A DNA stretch of 64,000 nucleotides from Rallus limicola (Eukaryota; Chordata; Aves; Gruiformes; Rallidae). The first letter of the stretch is position 1; each line of letters begins with the position of its first letter. The notes below the pieces were generated by a model, which saw nothing but the letters and a program-made list of their open reading frames with translations, searched no databases and had not been told where the DNA came from. The stretch lies in the NCBI GenBank assembly GCA_022605955.1, contig JAKCOZ010000032.1, positions 5,518,001 through 5,582,000 of the forward strand, written 5' to 3'. This document shows, in pieces, positions 48,631-62,700 of this stretch. Position numbers and translations under genes: made by a program.

Positions 48631-51600
48631 GTAGGTGGATGCCTGGGCGCCGGTTGGGCGCTGGGTTGGTGGCTGGGCGTACGTAACCATCGCCAAGCAG
48701 AATCCCTGCTCTCCACAGCGGCAGGGTTAAGCAATACCCGTGCTATTCGCCTTTCCTTAAGACATGGGGGGGGGGGGGGGGGGGGGGGAGGAGGGGGGCA
48801 TGGCACGCCTAAAGAGGGTCGCATCCTGCAAGTAACACCACGCAAGCGCAACCGAGAACAGTCGCCCCCTCCTCCCGCCGCGCTTCCTGCCCACGGCCCG
48901 ACTGCCTTGACAGAGGGTCAGTGCACAGCCATCCCGAACCGCAAGCGCTATCCGTGCCCAGGAGATGAAATAACCCCTTTCAAGCTCCCAGCGCCGCACC
49001 CCTGTCCCGTAAAGGACTTTTAAAAGTCTCGTTGAAAGTGGCAGACAAGGGTCGCAGAGTTGGTTGTGGCACCCTGGCCCAGAGCAGAGACAGACGGCAG
49101 CGAAAATCAGCAGCCTGGCATCAGAGAAGATGAAGCAGGGCAGCAGCTATTCCTAAACTGCTCTTAAGAGACCACAGAAAACCTCTGAGCTGAGAATCAA
49201 AAGCAGTATTAAGTGGTCAGCTGCCCATATTTTGTTAGGTACATAGGATAAACCAGTAGCTGCCACCAAAACCCCCTTCAGAAAGCCTAAAACAAGCCCT
49301 CAAAACAGTATTCCTGGATAATTCTATTATAAAAAGTGCCAAGCTCTGCTGCTGGGAAACAACCGACCCAGCCCAGGTCCCTGCCAGCAACAGAACAGCC
49401 CGTCACCTCTTACCTTGCTGAGAATAATACACAATACGAGGTTCTTGAGCATCTCTCTTCTAAAACATGAACAACTTCAGCTCTGAGGCCAGTTTGCAAA
49501 GGCCCCTCACACTTACCGGTGGCGTAGCAGGCTGGAAATCGCATCGTGTACCACATGAGTGCTGGGAACTGGAGTCTGCCACATGTTCCTGGTGTCTCAC
49601 AGGCACACTCAGGGACACATCCCTGTCACTTATGCTTATTCCTTGTGTAATTAAAGAAAGGCATTTTGGTTTGAGTTCCCTGATGCCTTACCTCATCATT
49701 CGAGCTCTGATTTCTGCAAACAGAATCTCAGGGCACGACTGGCTGGATGGGGAAGCCGATGGAAAGGAGCGTCTGTTTTCCTGTGGTCTTCACTCCAAAC
49801 TGAGCTGATTTGGCAAAACAGGTCCCTGGTCTGAAGCTGCATGAAAATAATTGAATAATCCTTTTCCTTGTCTGAGTCCCAGACTTTGTCTGGATGACAG
49901 AATAGCAAGATTCCTGGACATGTAATTTAGCGGCAAGTGATGGTTTAAAGTGAGATGTTATGAACTGCCTTGGGGTGCTGAGGGTCCTCCTTGGTTGCGT
50001 TCTCCCCACCTCAGCCCGATAGAGCTCAGAGTTGTGGGTTTTCCAACCAAGAGCCTGGTGTCTCTCTGCCAGCATCAAGGCAGATCACACACTGTTAGAG
50101 CATCTGCTCCCGAGACCATGCCGTGGCTCAACCAGGGATGAGTTTGTCCGTGGTTAAGGGTTGGTAGCCTCAGCATTTCCTCCCTCACCTCCAGAGCTAC
50201 CGAGGTGGTTGTCCAAGGCGTGGTATATCCCGTGCGTGGTCTCTGAAAGCCGTGGTCTGCTGAGTGTTTGATGCACAGGGCTTTCTTGGAGCAGAAAAGG
50301 CAAGGGAGCCCACAGCTAGTGGGCAGAAAGGCCCTGAGCTTTTCAGAGCCACTAGCAGCATCTTTGCTTCTTTCTTCCAGCCCGCGCCTGGCTGATAAAG
50401 CTGCAGTCTGGCTGCAAGCTACCTCAGCCAAGGTGGATGCTCCTGGTCCTCAAATCCCACGCCCACCCTGGACAAAAGGTCTCCCAAATCCAAGTCCAGT
50501 GTGCAATGCAATTAAAGCCTCTGCTGCCTGTATTACCCATACATTATTCCCCTTCCACAAAATTCACCTTACTGACCCTTCCTGACCCGTACTCTTTATT
50601 TGCACCTCTCCCCTTTTGCTCAGCCCCAGGATCGGTGACTCAGCAAGGCAGTGTTTGGCCTCCAAACAATCCTTGCCCAGAATAAAAACAACAGCGAAAC
50701 CAGCCAAACCCAAGCTCCCTGCTTCTCAGATAGTTCCTTTCCCCAGTGTAACTCCTCCAAAACCACCGGAGAGGCAGATTTTGCACGTAATCCCAGGCAA
50801 GCACAACATTCCTGAGGAACCTGAATATTTATTTATAAATAAATAAACGATAAAGGCTCCAGTTTGCAAGTTGAAAGCAGATAGCTACATCGCTGGCTGG
50901 GCTCCAGGACCATATAATCTCATCAACGCATAACAAGCAAACGAATGGAAGGGGTGGGTGCATGAGGTGAAAGTTAAGTCCCTGCTGACTTGTGTGATGA
51001 AATAGGAAAGGCTGGCTGCTTTCTGAGTAGCACCAGGTAAGGGACTAAGGTGGATGATTCTGCCGGTGCTTCCCAGGAAACCCTGACTGCCTTCAAAATC
51101 AGGCAAGAGAGGTTATGGTTCTGCCACTGAGACAGCAAAAAACGCAGCCCGTTATGTATGTGGGGGTTTACATCCCGCTTTCTGCAACAAAGGGCGACAA
51201 AGCACCTCAGCCCTGCTCCCAGCTGAACCTACGGAGGGTTTTGCTCAGATTCCCCCGTGGATCTGGAGAGATTTCAGAGAGATGGGGGGGGGGGGTGGGG
51301 AAAGGTCAGTCTGAGAATGCTATTAGCTGTTGAACTCATACTGCAGATCACAAACTGCCCTCCTGTGCTACGTACAGAAAGCAGAAGGTTCATAAGCTGT
51401 TTAATGAGGTGTCAGCACATGAGAAGGCACGGACACGTGCATTTTGCAGTTTCTGGGTAGGGAATTACCTGCAGGGAAAGTCCATCATGATGAGGAGGAG
51501 ATACTACACATAGTACTACAGGTACTAATTCCTAAAACACAGCCCTTGGTAATACTGGACTCAGGGAAGACCCGCTTTAAAGAGTTGCCGAGATTAAGCG

Positions 51601-52974
51601 ATGGGCTAACTGAGGACTGCCTCTGGAAATTAATGAAGCACAGAAAAGCCCAGGCTGAGCCCACGGAAGGGAGCCTGAACTGATAAATACTGCCCTGTTA
51701 CAGAGGAGCCTGGCACAGCTACATCTCCAGCTACTACAGGATCTGGAAAACTGCTGACATCCCAGTGCTGCACACGCAGGGGGGGACTTTTTTAACATTT
51801 ACATTACTTTCTGAATTCTGGAAATAGGTTTTCATATCTGAAAAAAATGGGTTTTCATACCTGAAACACTCTCTGGCTTCCAGCAGAGCAGGCAGGAGCC
51901 AGCGCCGAGCACCCTCTGAAATCTCTGCCTCGACGTGTTGCTTATATTTACATCCTTTACAGCAAAGCTGACAGCAGGAGCGCCGTGTGCTGAGCAGAGA
52001 TGGGGCTCAGGGGTTCCCCTTTCGGGGCAGGTCAGAAAGTTTCTACACCACACGCTAGGAAAGGGGAAAGAAGTGGTCTGGAATGTGTGCGTAGGGGGAA
52101 ACGTCCCTTGTCCAGTCCTTCAGCATTGTAGAAGGCTGCAAAATGAGGCTCCTCTGGATGTTTTCTGTGCTAGAGAGCACCTGGAAAAGGGTTGCTGGAG
52201 CTCCGGATGAGACCCTGGGTGCCAGCTTCCCACCAAAGCCTTATTAGAAGTCCCAGGCTCAGGTTTGGTCTTCACCAATGCCTCTTTCCCGGCGGTATTC
52301 GCTGGCGACCCTTGGAGACCCGACAGGATGCGTTGCCGTAATCTATTTACATTCAATCATACCGAAACCTGCTGAGCACGGCCGGTCGAGCCGCGCTACG
52401 TGGGGCAGCCACCGTTAGCTGCCATGAGCTCAGAACGCGGATCAGCCTCCCGAGGAGCCGCTGCAGGAAGCGATGCCACCTCGCTAAAACCACCTTGAAC
52501 GTACTTCTGTTTTCTTTCTCGCTACGAGAGCTTGCTTGAAGTCCAGGTAGGGTCCTGGTAACACAAGGGAATTGCAAGGCTGGTAAACCGGGCAAAGCAA
52601 ACCCTGATACAGCAGCACATCCATTTCGGAGATTATCCCAAAATGAAGGGAGAGGGGAGGGGAAAAAAAAAGGGGGAAAAGAAAAGAAAGTAATAAAAAA
52701 AAAAATCCAAGTCCCACTTTGCTGCGTTTCATCTGATGTCAAATTGGTTGTTTAGTTTTTGCCTGCAAGACTCCACCTCCTCGAAAAAGTCCCCTTAAAC
52801 CCCGAGGAGAATTTATCCCAGTGAGGCTCTCCTGCCTCGCGCTTCACAGTCGCGCAGGCAAAGAGCACCGAATGCCCCGCTGCCAGGGATTCAGATACCT
52901 GGTGCCTTGGAGTACCGCTGCCCTGATAAAGGAGGATTTCCACTGGGATTGTAGTGTGTTCTGGCTTGATGCTT
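48631..52974. other. Divergent intergenic region between TSPAN15 and TACR2
   Basis: No coding exon recognised. It contains the poly(G) run at 48766-48788 and a G run near 51286-51296. It may hold promoter or enhancer sequence for both genes, but nothing specific is visible. Confidence 0.4.
48766..48788. repeat. Poly(G) run of 23
   Basis: Uninterrupted G run upstream of the TSPAN15 island, followed by GAGGAGGGGGG. Capable of G-quadruplex formation; the length is uncertain in any assembly. Confidence 0.9.
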
Positions 52975-53379
52975 CCATTTATATTTTTTTGGCCCTAAAT
53001 ATATTCTAAAGGAAGACCCTAACTGTCACTGACCTTCCTCCACCTCCTTTTTTTTCTTTTTTTCCACCTTTTTTTTTTTTTTCTTTCTGTTTTAGAGGAA
53101 AAAGAAGATCAAGGAGGAGGGAGTCGTTATTCAGGTTTCACTGCTCAAGCATAGGATAAAACGCCAGGCAAGGAGGAAGCCCTCTGTATCACTCTGTCTC
53201 CTCCTGGAGCTGCACTGCATCACTCAGAAAACAGGATGAGAGGATATGAGACGTCTCATCCTGATGCCTTTCTGATGGGATTTAGTCTTATGCATGGAAA
53301 TTCCTAACACCAGCATCAACGGTGAGGAAACGAGCGGATGCCAAGAGACTTTATTACACGCTTATCCGAAGGAAGAAGC
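52975..53379 (+). promoter_or_regulatory. TACR2: TACR2 proximal promoter or leader region
   Basis: Contains AT-rich TATA-like sequence (52976-53008) and a long pyrimidine tract (53047-53092) ending TTTTAG at 53090-53095. That tract could be a splice acceptor for an upstream non-coding exon, or simply a pyrimidine repeat near the start site. The transcription start cannot be fixed from the sequence. Confidence 0.35.
53236..53307 (+). other. Upstream open reading frame in the TACR2 leader (23 codons)
   Basis: ATG at 53236 opens a 23-residue frame closed by TAA at 53305-53307, 72 nt before the chosen start. It overlaps the palindrome ATGAGACGTCTCAT. If the leader includes this region, which is likely but not shown, the uORF could reduce TACR2 translation. 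Confidence 0.4.
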
Positions 53380-53783
53380 ATGGGCACACCATCCCTTTTA
53401 AACGCTAGCAACAGCTCGCAGGCTGATGCCCTCGAGGACAGCAGCAACTGGACGTCAGTGACCCAGTTCACCCAGCCCGGGTGGCAAATCGCCTTGTGGG
53501 CTATCACCTATTCCTTCATCGTTATCACATCCATCGTGGGCAACATCACCATCATCTGGATTATTCTCGCGCACAGGAGGATGAGGACGGCTACGAATTA
53601 CTTCATCGTCAACTTGGCCCTTTCGGATCTGCTGATGTCTGCCTTCAATACCATCTTCAATTTCATCTACGCCAGCCACAACGTCTGGTACTTCGGCGAA
53701 AAATTCTGCCGGTTCCAGAACTGGTTCCCCATCACCGCAATGTTCGTGAGCATTTACTCCATGACAGCCGTGGCTGCAGAGAG
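53380..53783 (+). CDS. TACR2: TACR2 coding exon 1 (N-terminus to ER of the ERY motif)
   Basis: 404 nt encoding residues 1-134 and two bases of Arg135, with donor AG|GTAAGA. It covers the extracellular N-terminus and TM1-TM3. An in-frame upstream ATG at 53338 would add 14 residues ([14 protein letters not shown]) but has a poor context (C at -3). Confidence 0.95.
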
Positions 53784-56700
53784 GTAAGAGGTGAAGGGAG
53801 GAGCTAAGCACCACCACAAAAGCACCCCTCCCCAAATAAAAAAAAAATAAAAATCACTGTAAGCTATTAAACCAAAAATTATTGCAATACTTTGTGCAAC
53901 TGTCGCCTGCCTGCCAGGTGAAGGGCTTTATCAGCGATGCGGGAGGAGTGCCAGGCAAAGAGACTGCGGGGGTTAGATGCTAGTTATGGTGTGAAAGGCA
54001 AGCTCTGCTGGTTTATCCCTGCTCCAGATCGCACCCGAATGTGTAGTGAATGGAAGCAATGGGTATCTTCTTGTTCCCTTGTCCCTGAGCATCAGCTGTT
54101 TCCCAGCCATCCTGCAGATTACTTGGGTTGGGTTGGTTTGTTGGGGTTCAGTTTTCTTTAAAAACCACGAGAAGGACCTCTCAGTTGGGCAGAGCTGGAA
54201 CAATATGAGTACACTGCAGGACGCTGGGAAGTATCCCTATCCACAGTACCAGCGAGCCACCAGAAATAATGGGAGTTGGATCAGAAATGTCAGAGCCTGC
54301 TCTGACAGCTCACGAGAATGACTTCTTCTGAGAGGAAGGAAAGTAATTACAGTGATTCTGTTTGACTTCTGAGGTAATTTGGTATTTTCGTAATACTCTC
54401 TGCCAAGTCTCTTTTTGCTTGAGCTTGAATTTGTGGAGTCTGTGTTTACAGCTCATTGTTAAGTAGCTTGATGCTGTTTTTCTTTTTACTAGAAAGTGCC
54501 CAAAAGTCCATGGGAATTTCCTCCTTGAAAGGCAATGGCATGTAAAAACAGCTGAGGAGGTTAAGCTCCATTCTAGGCCCTCTGCCCTCCATCCTTCCTG
54601 TCCTCTCTCTGTTACTTCCACTCTCTGCTCGGCTCTGGGAACACCTGTATCTTTTCCATCCTACATCCCTGCTGCACCCCTGTGAGGTGAAGGTCTTCCC
54701 CCAGGACCTGGCATCCAGAAATACCCACCCGTCTTTCAACCAAGCCCTCCTGTTGACTTAAAATATTCCTTTGGGTTTCCTCCGTTCCTCATCAAGCATG
54801 TGTATCCACAAAGGGCCTTTCCAGCTCCCCCGGGAGCCAAGCTAATGTCCCCTCTGGAGCCAACCAAAAGGCCATGCTCCCTGACTCATTGGGGTGGCTT
54901 CTGTAACACCCGCCCCTGCTCCTCATGACCTGGTTCACCCCGGCGCACCCAGGGAAGGCGAGTGACAGGCAGATCCAACCAGATAAATGAAGGAGCAGGA
55001 GGAAAGAAGGGCAGGCAGCACTGGCTGAGACCCACACCTGGAGTCGGGGATAGGGCCTGGGCTGATCCGCAGCCGCTGCAGTCACGGGAAGGGCTGCCAG
55101 GACGCACGGGGATGAGCCATGTGTTTATCAGGCTGCAGCTGTCCAGATGAAAGCAAATCCCTATTTAGAAGCAACAGCAGCTCAGTTTTTAGACTCGAAT
55201 ATTCATTTGCTGTTCCTGGCTTCAAATCAAGGGTTGTTGATAAGTGCTGTTTTATACATGGGGGGTCTGCCAGAGAATATATTTTTTAATAATTTTTTTT
55301 AGAATTATTTATTTAAATAAATCCATTTCAGCCTGTCCTCACGTCTCCCTGCTCTCGTTCCCTGGGGAGAAGTACCTGTTCAGCCAAAAATCTCTTCCAG
55401 TTGCATGGCACAGATCAAGCAAGAAAACTTGGCATCCCACTGCAAACCATATTTAGCTATTCCTTGGCTTGACCTTAAAATAGATCTTGACGCTGTCTCC
55501 TGGAAACTCACAGCTTCCATTTATTGTTATGAGAAGTCATGTCCACTCGGCCTCCGTTGTTTACATTCAATAAAACAATGTCTTTTGAAGCCCTTTATTG
55601 CAAGGAAGGAGGCTGAGCAGTGCCAGCTCCATACATCATCTTTATCTGCCCCGGAAAAGGCCCTGGCAATGCTGCTCACAGGTGGGTTTAAGGACCACTC
55701 TTGCTTCCCCGCTGCAGCCAGAGCGGCTGCTTTCAGAGCTGGCTTTCTGCAGCCCCCCTGGCAGAAACACGGTGCAGCAGCTCAAGTTTCACACTCCAGT
55801 TAGCAAAAGCTTCCTAGGCCCTCTTCAGAAAGCGGGCAAGAGCATCCCAAGTTCCGTTCGTTTTATCTGTGTGGGACAAGGACTGGAGGAAGGGTGCTGC
55901 GAGCGTTGGTCCCAGCATCCTGGGATGTCACAGGGAGAGGAACACAGAGCAAGGGCACGGGGAGCAGGGGGGTGAAAGGCAGCCCTGACATGGAGGAGAG
56001 CAGCTGCTCCCAGCAGATTGGGTAACTCTCCCAATCTGTGGGAGCTTGCCTAAAAGTGCGTTTCACCTCGGGGGTGCACCCCTGGCTGAGTGGGAAAGCC
56101 TCTGCCCTGCAGCCCAGTAACACCTTGGGTACCTGCGACAGGGGCTGCATCGTCAGGCTGCTTGGGCAGAAGAGCGAGTGGCATCGTTTACAGCTGGGAC
56201 TTGCTGTCTCACCAGGAGCCACAGATCGTGGGGGTCGGACATCTCTGCGAGCAGCTATCCTGGAGAACATTTGCTGCTTGTTCCCTCCCTGACCAGACTT
56301 GAGCCTCGTATAATACTGCCTAGGATGAGCTTAAGAAAAGCGATGCTGCATGAAAAATTTATAGCTAAATAAGGCTCTCTGCTGGCACTCAGCTCTGGCT
56401 TACTCACTGTGTCGCCTCGTCCGTCTGTCCTGTGGCAGCCCCCCGGGCAGAGCTCCCTCCCTGCAGCCTGCTCAGGAGACAGCACACGGCTCCTCGGATT
56501 TTTGCTGTGGAAGCCAAGGAGGCAACTGGCCTTTTCCACTCTATTCTGCCTTTCTAACCACCATGACAAAGAGTACGGAGAGCATGACAAGAGATGCATA
56601 ATTGATCACGTACTGGTTACAATGCTGTGCGTTTCTACACGGGGAACTTAAAACCAAGAGAGCTCCCTGGGCTTGTGAGTAATCCAATAGTCAGATGAGC

Positions 56701-59700
56701 TGTGAGGGCTGGGAGCAGGTGTGGGACAAAGGGGTCAAAGCCTTCCCCCCGAGCAGTTATGGGCAGAGGTGGGTGGCACATAAGTTCTTCCACGGCTAAA
56801 AATCAGTGGGGAAAAATTTTGGATACTTGAGAGCCCTAGCCGCTGTCGTGACCATAGAGGGGTCTCAGAGGAGACTGACATAATTGGGGTGGGGGGGAAC
56901 AGGGGGATTATGCTTTTTTCTCCTTTGGGAGAGGACAGAGAGAAGGGCATGGTATAAATAGCACGTATCACCCAACTGACACAAACAGTTCACAGCATGA
57001 AATTTTAGACCAAATGCATGAAGCATTTAAAAATTAATTTAAAAAAAAAAAAAAAAAGAGGAGAAAAATATTCAGAGTAAGGGGAATACTTGTGAAGACC
57101 ATATGCAGAAGGCAGAGTTGATAGCTTACTCCTCACACCACAAGCGCCCTTCCCCATGGGTTAATACATTCTGCCTTAAGACTTGCACATTCTTTTCAGG
57201 AAGGATTTAGCTCCTTCCAATTATTTATAGCCTGGAACCTGTCAGAATGTCTTTAAATAAAGCCCAGCATACTGCCCAGTGAGTTTTTAATACTTGCTGT
57301 ACTTGTGTAGTTCACCCACACGACTGTAATAGCATTACCTGTTTTTTCTCGCAGGTACGTGGCAATAATTTATCCCTTCAAGCCCAGGCTTTCTGCTGGA
57401 AGCACCAAAGTCATCATAGGGGTAATCTGGCTGGTGGCGCTGGGGCTCGCCTTCCCGCAGTGCTTCTACGCGGAGATCACGATGGACAACGGGACGACAA
57501 AATGCATCGTCACGTGGCCGGGTGACGCGGGATCCAAGCACCAGCTCACGTAAGGGAAACAGAAAGACTCCTGACCTGGGTAAAACTTGACTGTGGAATT
57601 TCGTCTCCAAACCCTTTTGTTTGAAGGCTGGGGGAGAGGGCAGGGGGGGAACAAGAGTCTGGGGCAGCCCACCTAAGCTCGGTTTAAGCCAGCTGCTGAA
57701 AAAGCTGACAGGTGATTGTGGCTTAGGGTTAAAGAAGGGTGATGCTCCATCCCCTCTTGCTTGGTTATGAAACTAGAAACTCAAGATACAGAGCTGAATG
57801 GTTTTAAGAGAAAGCAGCACAGAAAGTCTGTAAACAAGCAGTAAATCCTCATTCCAAAATTTTTTTCTCCCTCCATCAGGCAGGGAAAAAAAAACACCCT
57901 AGTATATCTTTAATGCTGAGGAGCCACATAATTAGCTAAAAATTGCACTGCTGGGGATGGGGAGAGGGCCACGTTTCAGACATCCAAAGGTTTTACAGAC
58001 TGACTTATCCGGGTACACAGCTGCCCTCCCAGCAACTTCCTCCTGCTTTAAAGGAGGGATCGTGCAGGTGAAAGGAGGTTGTTCAGAGGAAGCAAGCCAG
58101 ACCCTGCATTTCGGGGTCCCGCTGCAGTGCCCTGGCGTTCAGAGCACATGATACCCAGTGCGGTTTGAGGAACGTATCGAGCAAAGACCCGTTCAGGCGC
58201 AGTGGCAACGGAAGAGCCCCGGGAGAGGAACAAGCCTAACAATAAAATGGAACAACGTTTTCCAAACCCAAGTGCTGAGGTCCCCGCGCCCGTTCTTGGC
58301 TGTGAGCGCTTTTGCCCAGCTGTGTGCACCAGGGACATCTTCATCACCAAACTGACTGCCTATCATGCTAACGTGTGCCAAGTCCCAGGAGCTTCATGGA
58401 CTGAGCAGCAGCATGTTCAAGTTGTCCCCAGTCTTCAGAGTTGTGGGAGCACCAAGAGTAAAAATGAGGCTCACACCACGTCGGGTGATGCTCCTCTTGG
58501 GACTCCTTGGGTTGGTACCTTCATGTAACACGGTGGGGAACACAATGCACCAGGCTCCTATGGATTGAGGAGAAGGGATAGGGGATAATCACTTGCACAT
58601 AAGCCACCAGTGACTGCTTCATTCAGATGAAAAGCATTGGGTTTGTTTCTCGCACACCTGCTCTTTGGGCAAGGACCGAAGCAGCATGCCGACGAAATCT
58701 CTGCAGGCAAGAAAAGTGGGGTAACGAAGGGGACAGATAACAGGGCAGGTTCTTTCTGGGATCCCCAGCTGAAGAGCAGCAGCTCCCAAACACGTTGAAC
58801 ATGTTGGATCACTTCATTCACCAGCTCGCTCTCCCTGAACAGCCTCAGACTTGCAGGTTTCAGTAGCTCTCCTAGAAGGGAAGTTGGAAGCTGCTCTCCC
58901 CAAGAAATCATCTTGAGCGATGGATCTGTCAGGACAGACGCCTGCAATATGGATCAGGGAGAAGAAAAAGCCACGTGCAGACGTTCATGTGCTAGCCCAA
59001 ATACTGAGGAAAAGAATATTGAGAAACCCAAAGGAAAAACAAAGAGGAGGGGATTCCTTGTTGACTGCGTGTCCTCCAAAGTCCTTAGTCAAGTAAAACC
59101 AGCTTTCAAGATTTCTGGACACAGAACAAAAGAAAATCCTTTTTTCTGCAGGAAAAACGTGTATATTCAGGGATCTCCTGGAGAGAGTCCAGAGAAGGGC
59201 TACGAAGATGATTAAAGGTCTGGAGCATCTCCCCTATGAGGAAAGGCTGAGTGAGCTGGGGCTGTTCAGCCTTGAGAAGAGAAGACTAAGGGGGGATCTA
59301 ATTAGAGTCTATAATTATCTTAAGCATGGGATGCAGGGGGAATTGGCCAGCCCCTTTTCAGTGTCTGTGGGGACAGGACAAGGGGCAATGGCTGCAAGTT
59401 GGAGCACAGGGAGTTCTGCACCAGCATGCGGAAAAACTTTTCCCCAGTGAGGGTGAGGGAGCCCTGGGACAGGCTGCCCAGGGGGTGTGGAGTCTCCTTC
59501 TCTGGAGAGATTCCAGCCTCGTCTGGACGCCGCCCTGTGCAATATGAGCTGGGGAGCTGCTTTGGCAGGGGGGTTGGACCACATGATCTCTCGAGGTCCC
59601 TTCCAACCCCTACAATTCTGTGATTCTATGATTCATGATAGAAACAAGTCCAAAATACCCCCAAGATGATGCACTAGTGTGACCGCCAGTACCTGAGAAA

Positions 59701-62700
59701 TCTTGGAGACAAAGGGACCGAATTTGTCGAGGTTTAACCAAAACAGAGAAGCTTAACCACAGAGAATTTGTATTACTTTTTATTTCTGGCGACAGGTTAA
59801 CTTTGCACCACAAGACTAAAAGTTTCTTTTCCCCACCTGCTCAAGTTGAGGCTCCCTCTCCTCTCTCAGATGGTAACCCTAAAAGGGGGTTAGACCTTCG
59901 AAAGAAGCATTGCTCCAACAAGACTCAGAAAGGGTGGAAACCCGGCAGCGACAAACTCGCTGCCTTCGACAGATACCTTATTCTACCTGCAGCCACGGCT
60001 CCAACACTTGCAGACACCACCCTGTGCCCATTTTGGCAGTGCCCTCCAAAAGCTGCTGACCCCGCTCGCTAACGCGGTGAAGTAACCCCAGTGTGAGCAT
60101 TGTCATGCTGAGAAAGACCATTTGCACCCAGGCCTGCTGGGGCCCTGCCAGCAGCGTGTGCCAGAGCCCTCCTGCCTAATCCTGGTTTTTATGCTGTTTA
60201 CATTAATTTGACAGCTGCTGTAATCCAGGGAGCAGGTTGCTCCCTCCCCATAAATGGTGGTTCCTCAACAATATCCAAACCCTAGCATGAGCTGGCAGGG
60301 TAACATGGAGAGCAAGGAAGAGTCTAGCTAAAACACAGCCAGGGGGAAGATGCCAGTGCTTTTGGCTGGAACAGTAAATGAGCAGTAGCCCCTCAGTGAT
60401 ACCCATCTGTGCCCCCACACACACATAAAACCAGCCAGCAACACAAAGACAGCAATGACTGCCACTCACGTTCTGCACACTGTAAGCCAGGGATATTCCT
60501 TCCTCACTATCCACAGTCTTCCCTGCTGCCTTTATGTGCCCTGTTAGCAGCTGGATGCATCGTGTGGTCCCATATTTAGGGTTTTGGGTGGGTTTTTTCC
60601 CACTGTTGCCAAATTGAGCTGTTGGCCTTATGGTGCTTGCCAAGTTTCTCTGGGGCTTTAGGAATATTCCTTTTCTGTACCTGCAATGTAAAGGGTCACG
60701 TCTTTACAGCCACAAGTCTCAGACGCCTCTTTCCTGCCCGCAGTGGGATAGCAAAGTTCAGGGCTCATGGACTGTAACCCTGTGATAAAAGATAAATGAT
60801 ATTACTCTGCCTTGAAAGAGCACTGGACCTAGTCCAAGGACTAATCACAACATGAGAGAGATGAGCTTTTGCTGTTTCCAGAAGTCCCCGTAATGATGTT
60901 CACAGGCACAACTCCTACGAAAGCTTCTTTGTGCTTTGGGGGTTGAAGCTAAACGGGAGGCAGGCACACACACACACACACAGAGGCAGTTTCTGAAGGA
61001 GCCCCTCAGGAGGCACACTGACCAGGAAAAACACACTTGTTCTTCTTTTCCAGGTATCACATCGCAGTGATCGTGTTGATTTACTTGCTGCCGTTAATGG
61101 TGATGTTTGTTGCATACAGCATTATAGGAATTACTCTGTGGAGCAGCACGAAGCCGGGCAACCACCTCAACAGAGTCTGCTACGAGCAGCAAGTTAACGC
61201 CAAAAAAAAGGTCAGAAGTGAAGCTTTAAAATAATTACCAGCCCTGCATTACTTGCCTTTGATACCAAATCTTGTGGGATTGGGCATGAAAGGTCGATGA
61301 TATATTTTTGGGCTGGGGGTAAAGGAAAGGGCATCACCCAGGCTGTATGAAAGAACACCACAACGGGGATCTACGTGCGCCAGCCAGCCTTCAAGGAGGA
61401 AAGGCTCACGTCAGCAGGCAGCCAGCCAGGTCTTTAGAGAGTGAAGTCCTTAGAGAGTGAAGCCATGGTCCAGCAAACCCACAGGTCACAGGATAAGCTG
61501 GGGAAAAAACTCCAGACGGGGTGGAGAGGTTTTGGTGTAACGGCAGATCTGTTTCCCCACCACATCTCTCCGATCAAGCGGCACACAGTTCCCCTGCCAA
61601 AAACACACTCCGTGCTCCAGGAAACATGAACTCTCTTCCCTGTTCCCAGTCTCCATCATTGGGGCCGGTTTCTTAGCCTGGGTCCCCAGATACCACACGC
61701 AGCGCTTCAGGAGGGCAAACCAGACCCAAAACCAAGGCAGCATTTCCCCTTCCCCCAGCAGGTTCAGAGCTGGAGCCCTGGGAATAACCCCCTGGTTTTG
61801 TTTTTCTAGTTTGTGAAGACCATGGTGGTAGTAGTGGTCATTTTTGCTGTCTGCTGGCTGCCCTATCACATATACTTCATCCTGGGGAGCTTCAAGAAAG
61901 ACATCTACAAGCAGAAGTACATTCAGCAGGTCTATCTCGCAATCTTTCTGCTTGCCATGAGTTCAACGATGTACAACCCCATCATATACTGCTGCCTTAA
62001 CCAAAGGTGAGTAGTGTGCACACGTGTGTGCAGAGAAAATGCAAATCTCAATCTGGAAAAAAATATAAACCTCTGGAAGGGAGAACAACTGGGATATTCT
62101 ACTGCAGTCCACAGGCCAGATAGACAATTTATACCCTGCTAATAACGTGAGATTAGCCATGCTATGCCAGTGAGGTTTTAACTCAGCCCTTAATAGGCAG
62201 CAGGCGCGCGATCAGCAGAGCCATGTCTGCGCCACTGTCCTCACACACACGTATTTGCAAGGAAGGAGGGAGCAATCTACAATCCCTCCAAAGCTCCTGC
62301 TGCCTAATGCCGTGCTGGCTCAGACACCTGCTCCCTCCTATGCCACCCCAAGGCCCCCACACGCAGGTGTGGGGCTCAATCCTGGGGAGGGGGAGCAACC
62401 CACGGGTGACCTGCTGAGATTCCCATCCCAGAGAGTGACTGGGAGGACACAAGCTCATTGGCTTGGGGAGCACAACCTCATCATGCCAAGAGATGTCTCT
62501 GTTGCTCTGTGCTGAGAACAGGCTGTGCTCAGGACGCTGGAGCTGGGGGACGCAGGGCTGGAGGAGCTGCTCTGGCTGCCCTGCCGGTCCCTGGTGCCTG
62601 TTCCTGCACATCCCAAACGCCTTCAGCCAACCTGTGTTTAACACGAAACGCCCAAACGCACCCTCCTCCTCCTCCTGTCTCCGAAAGCAGACAGCTTCCT

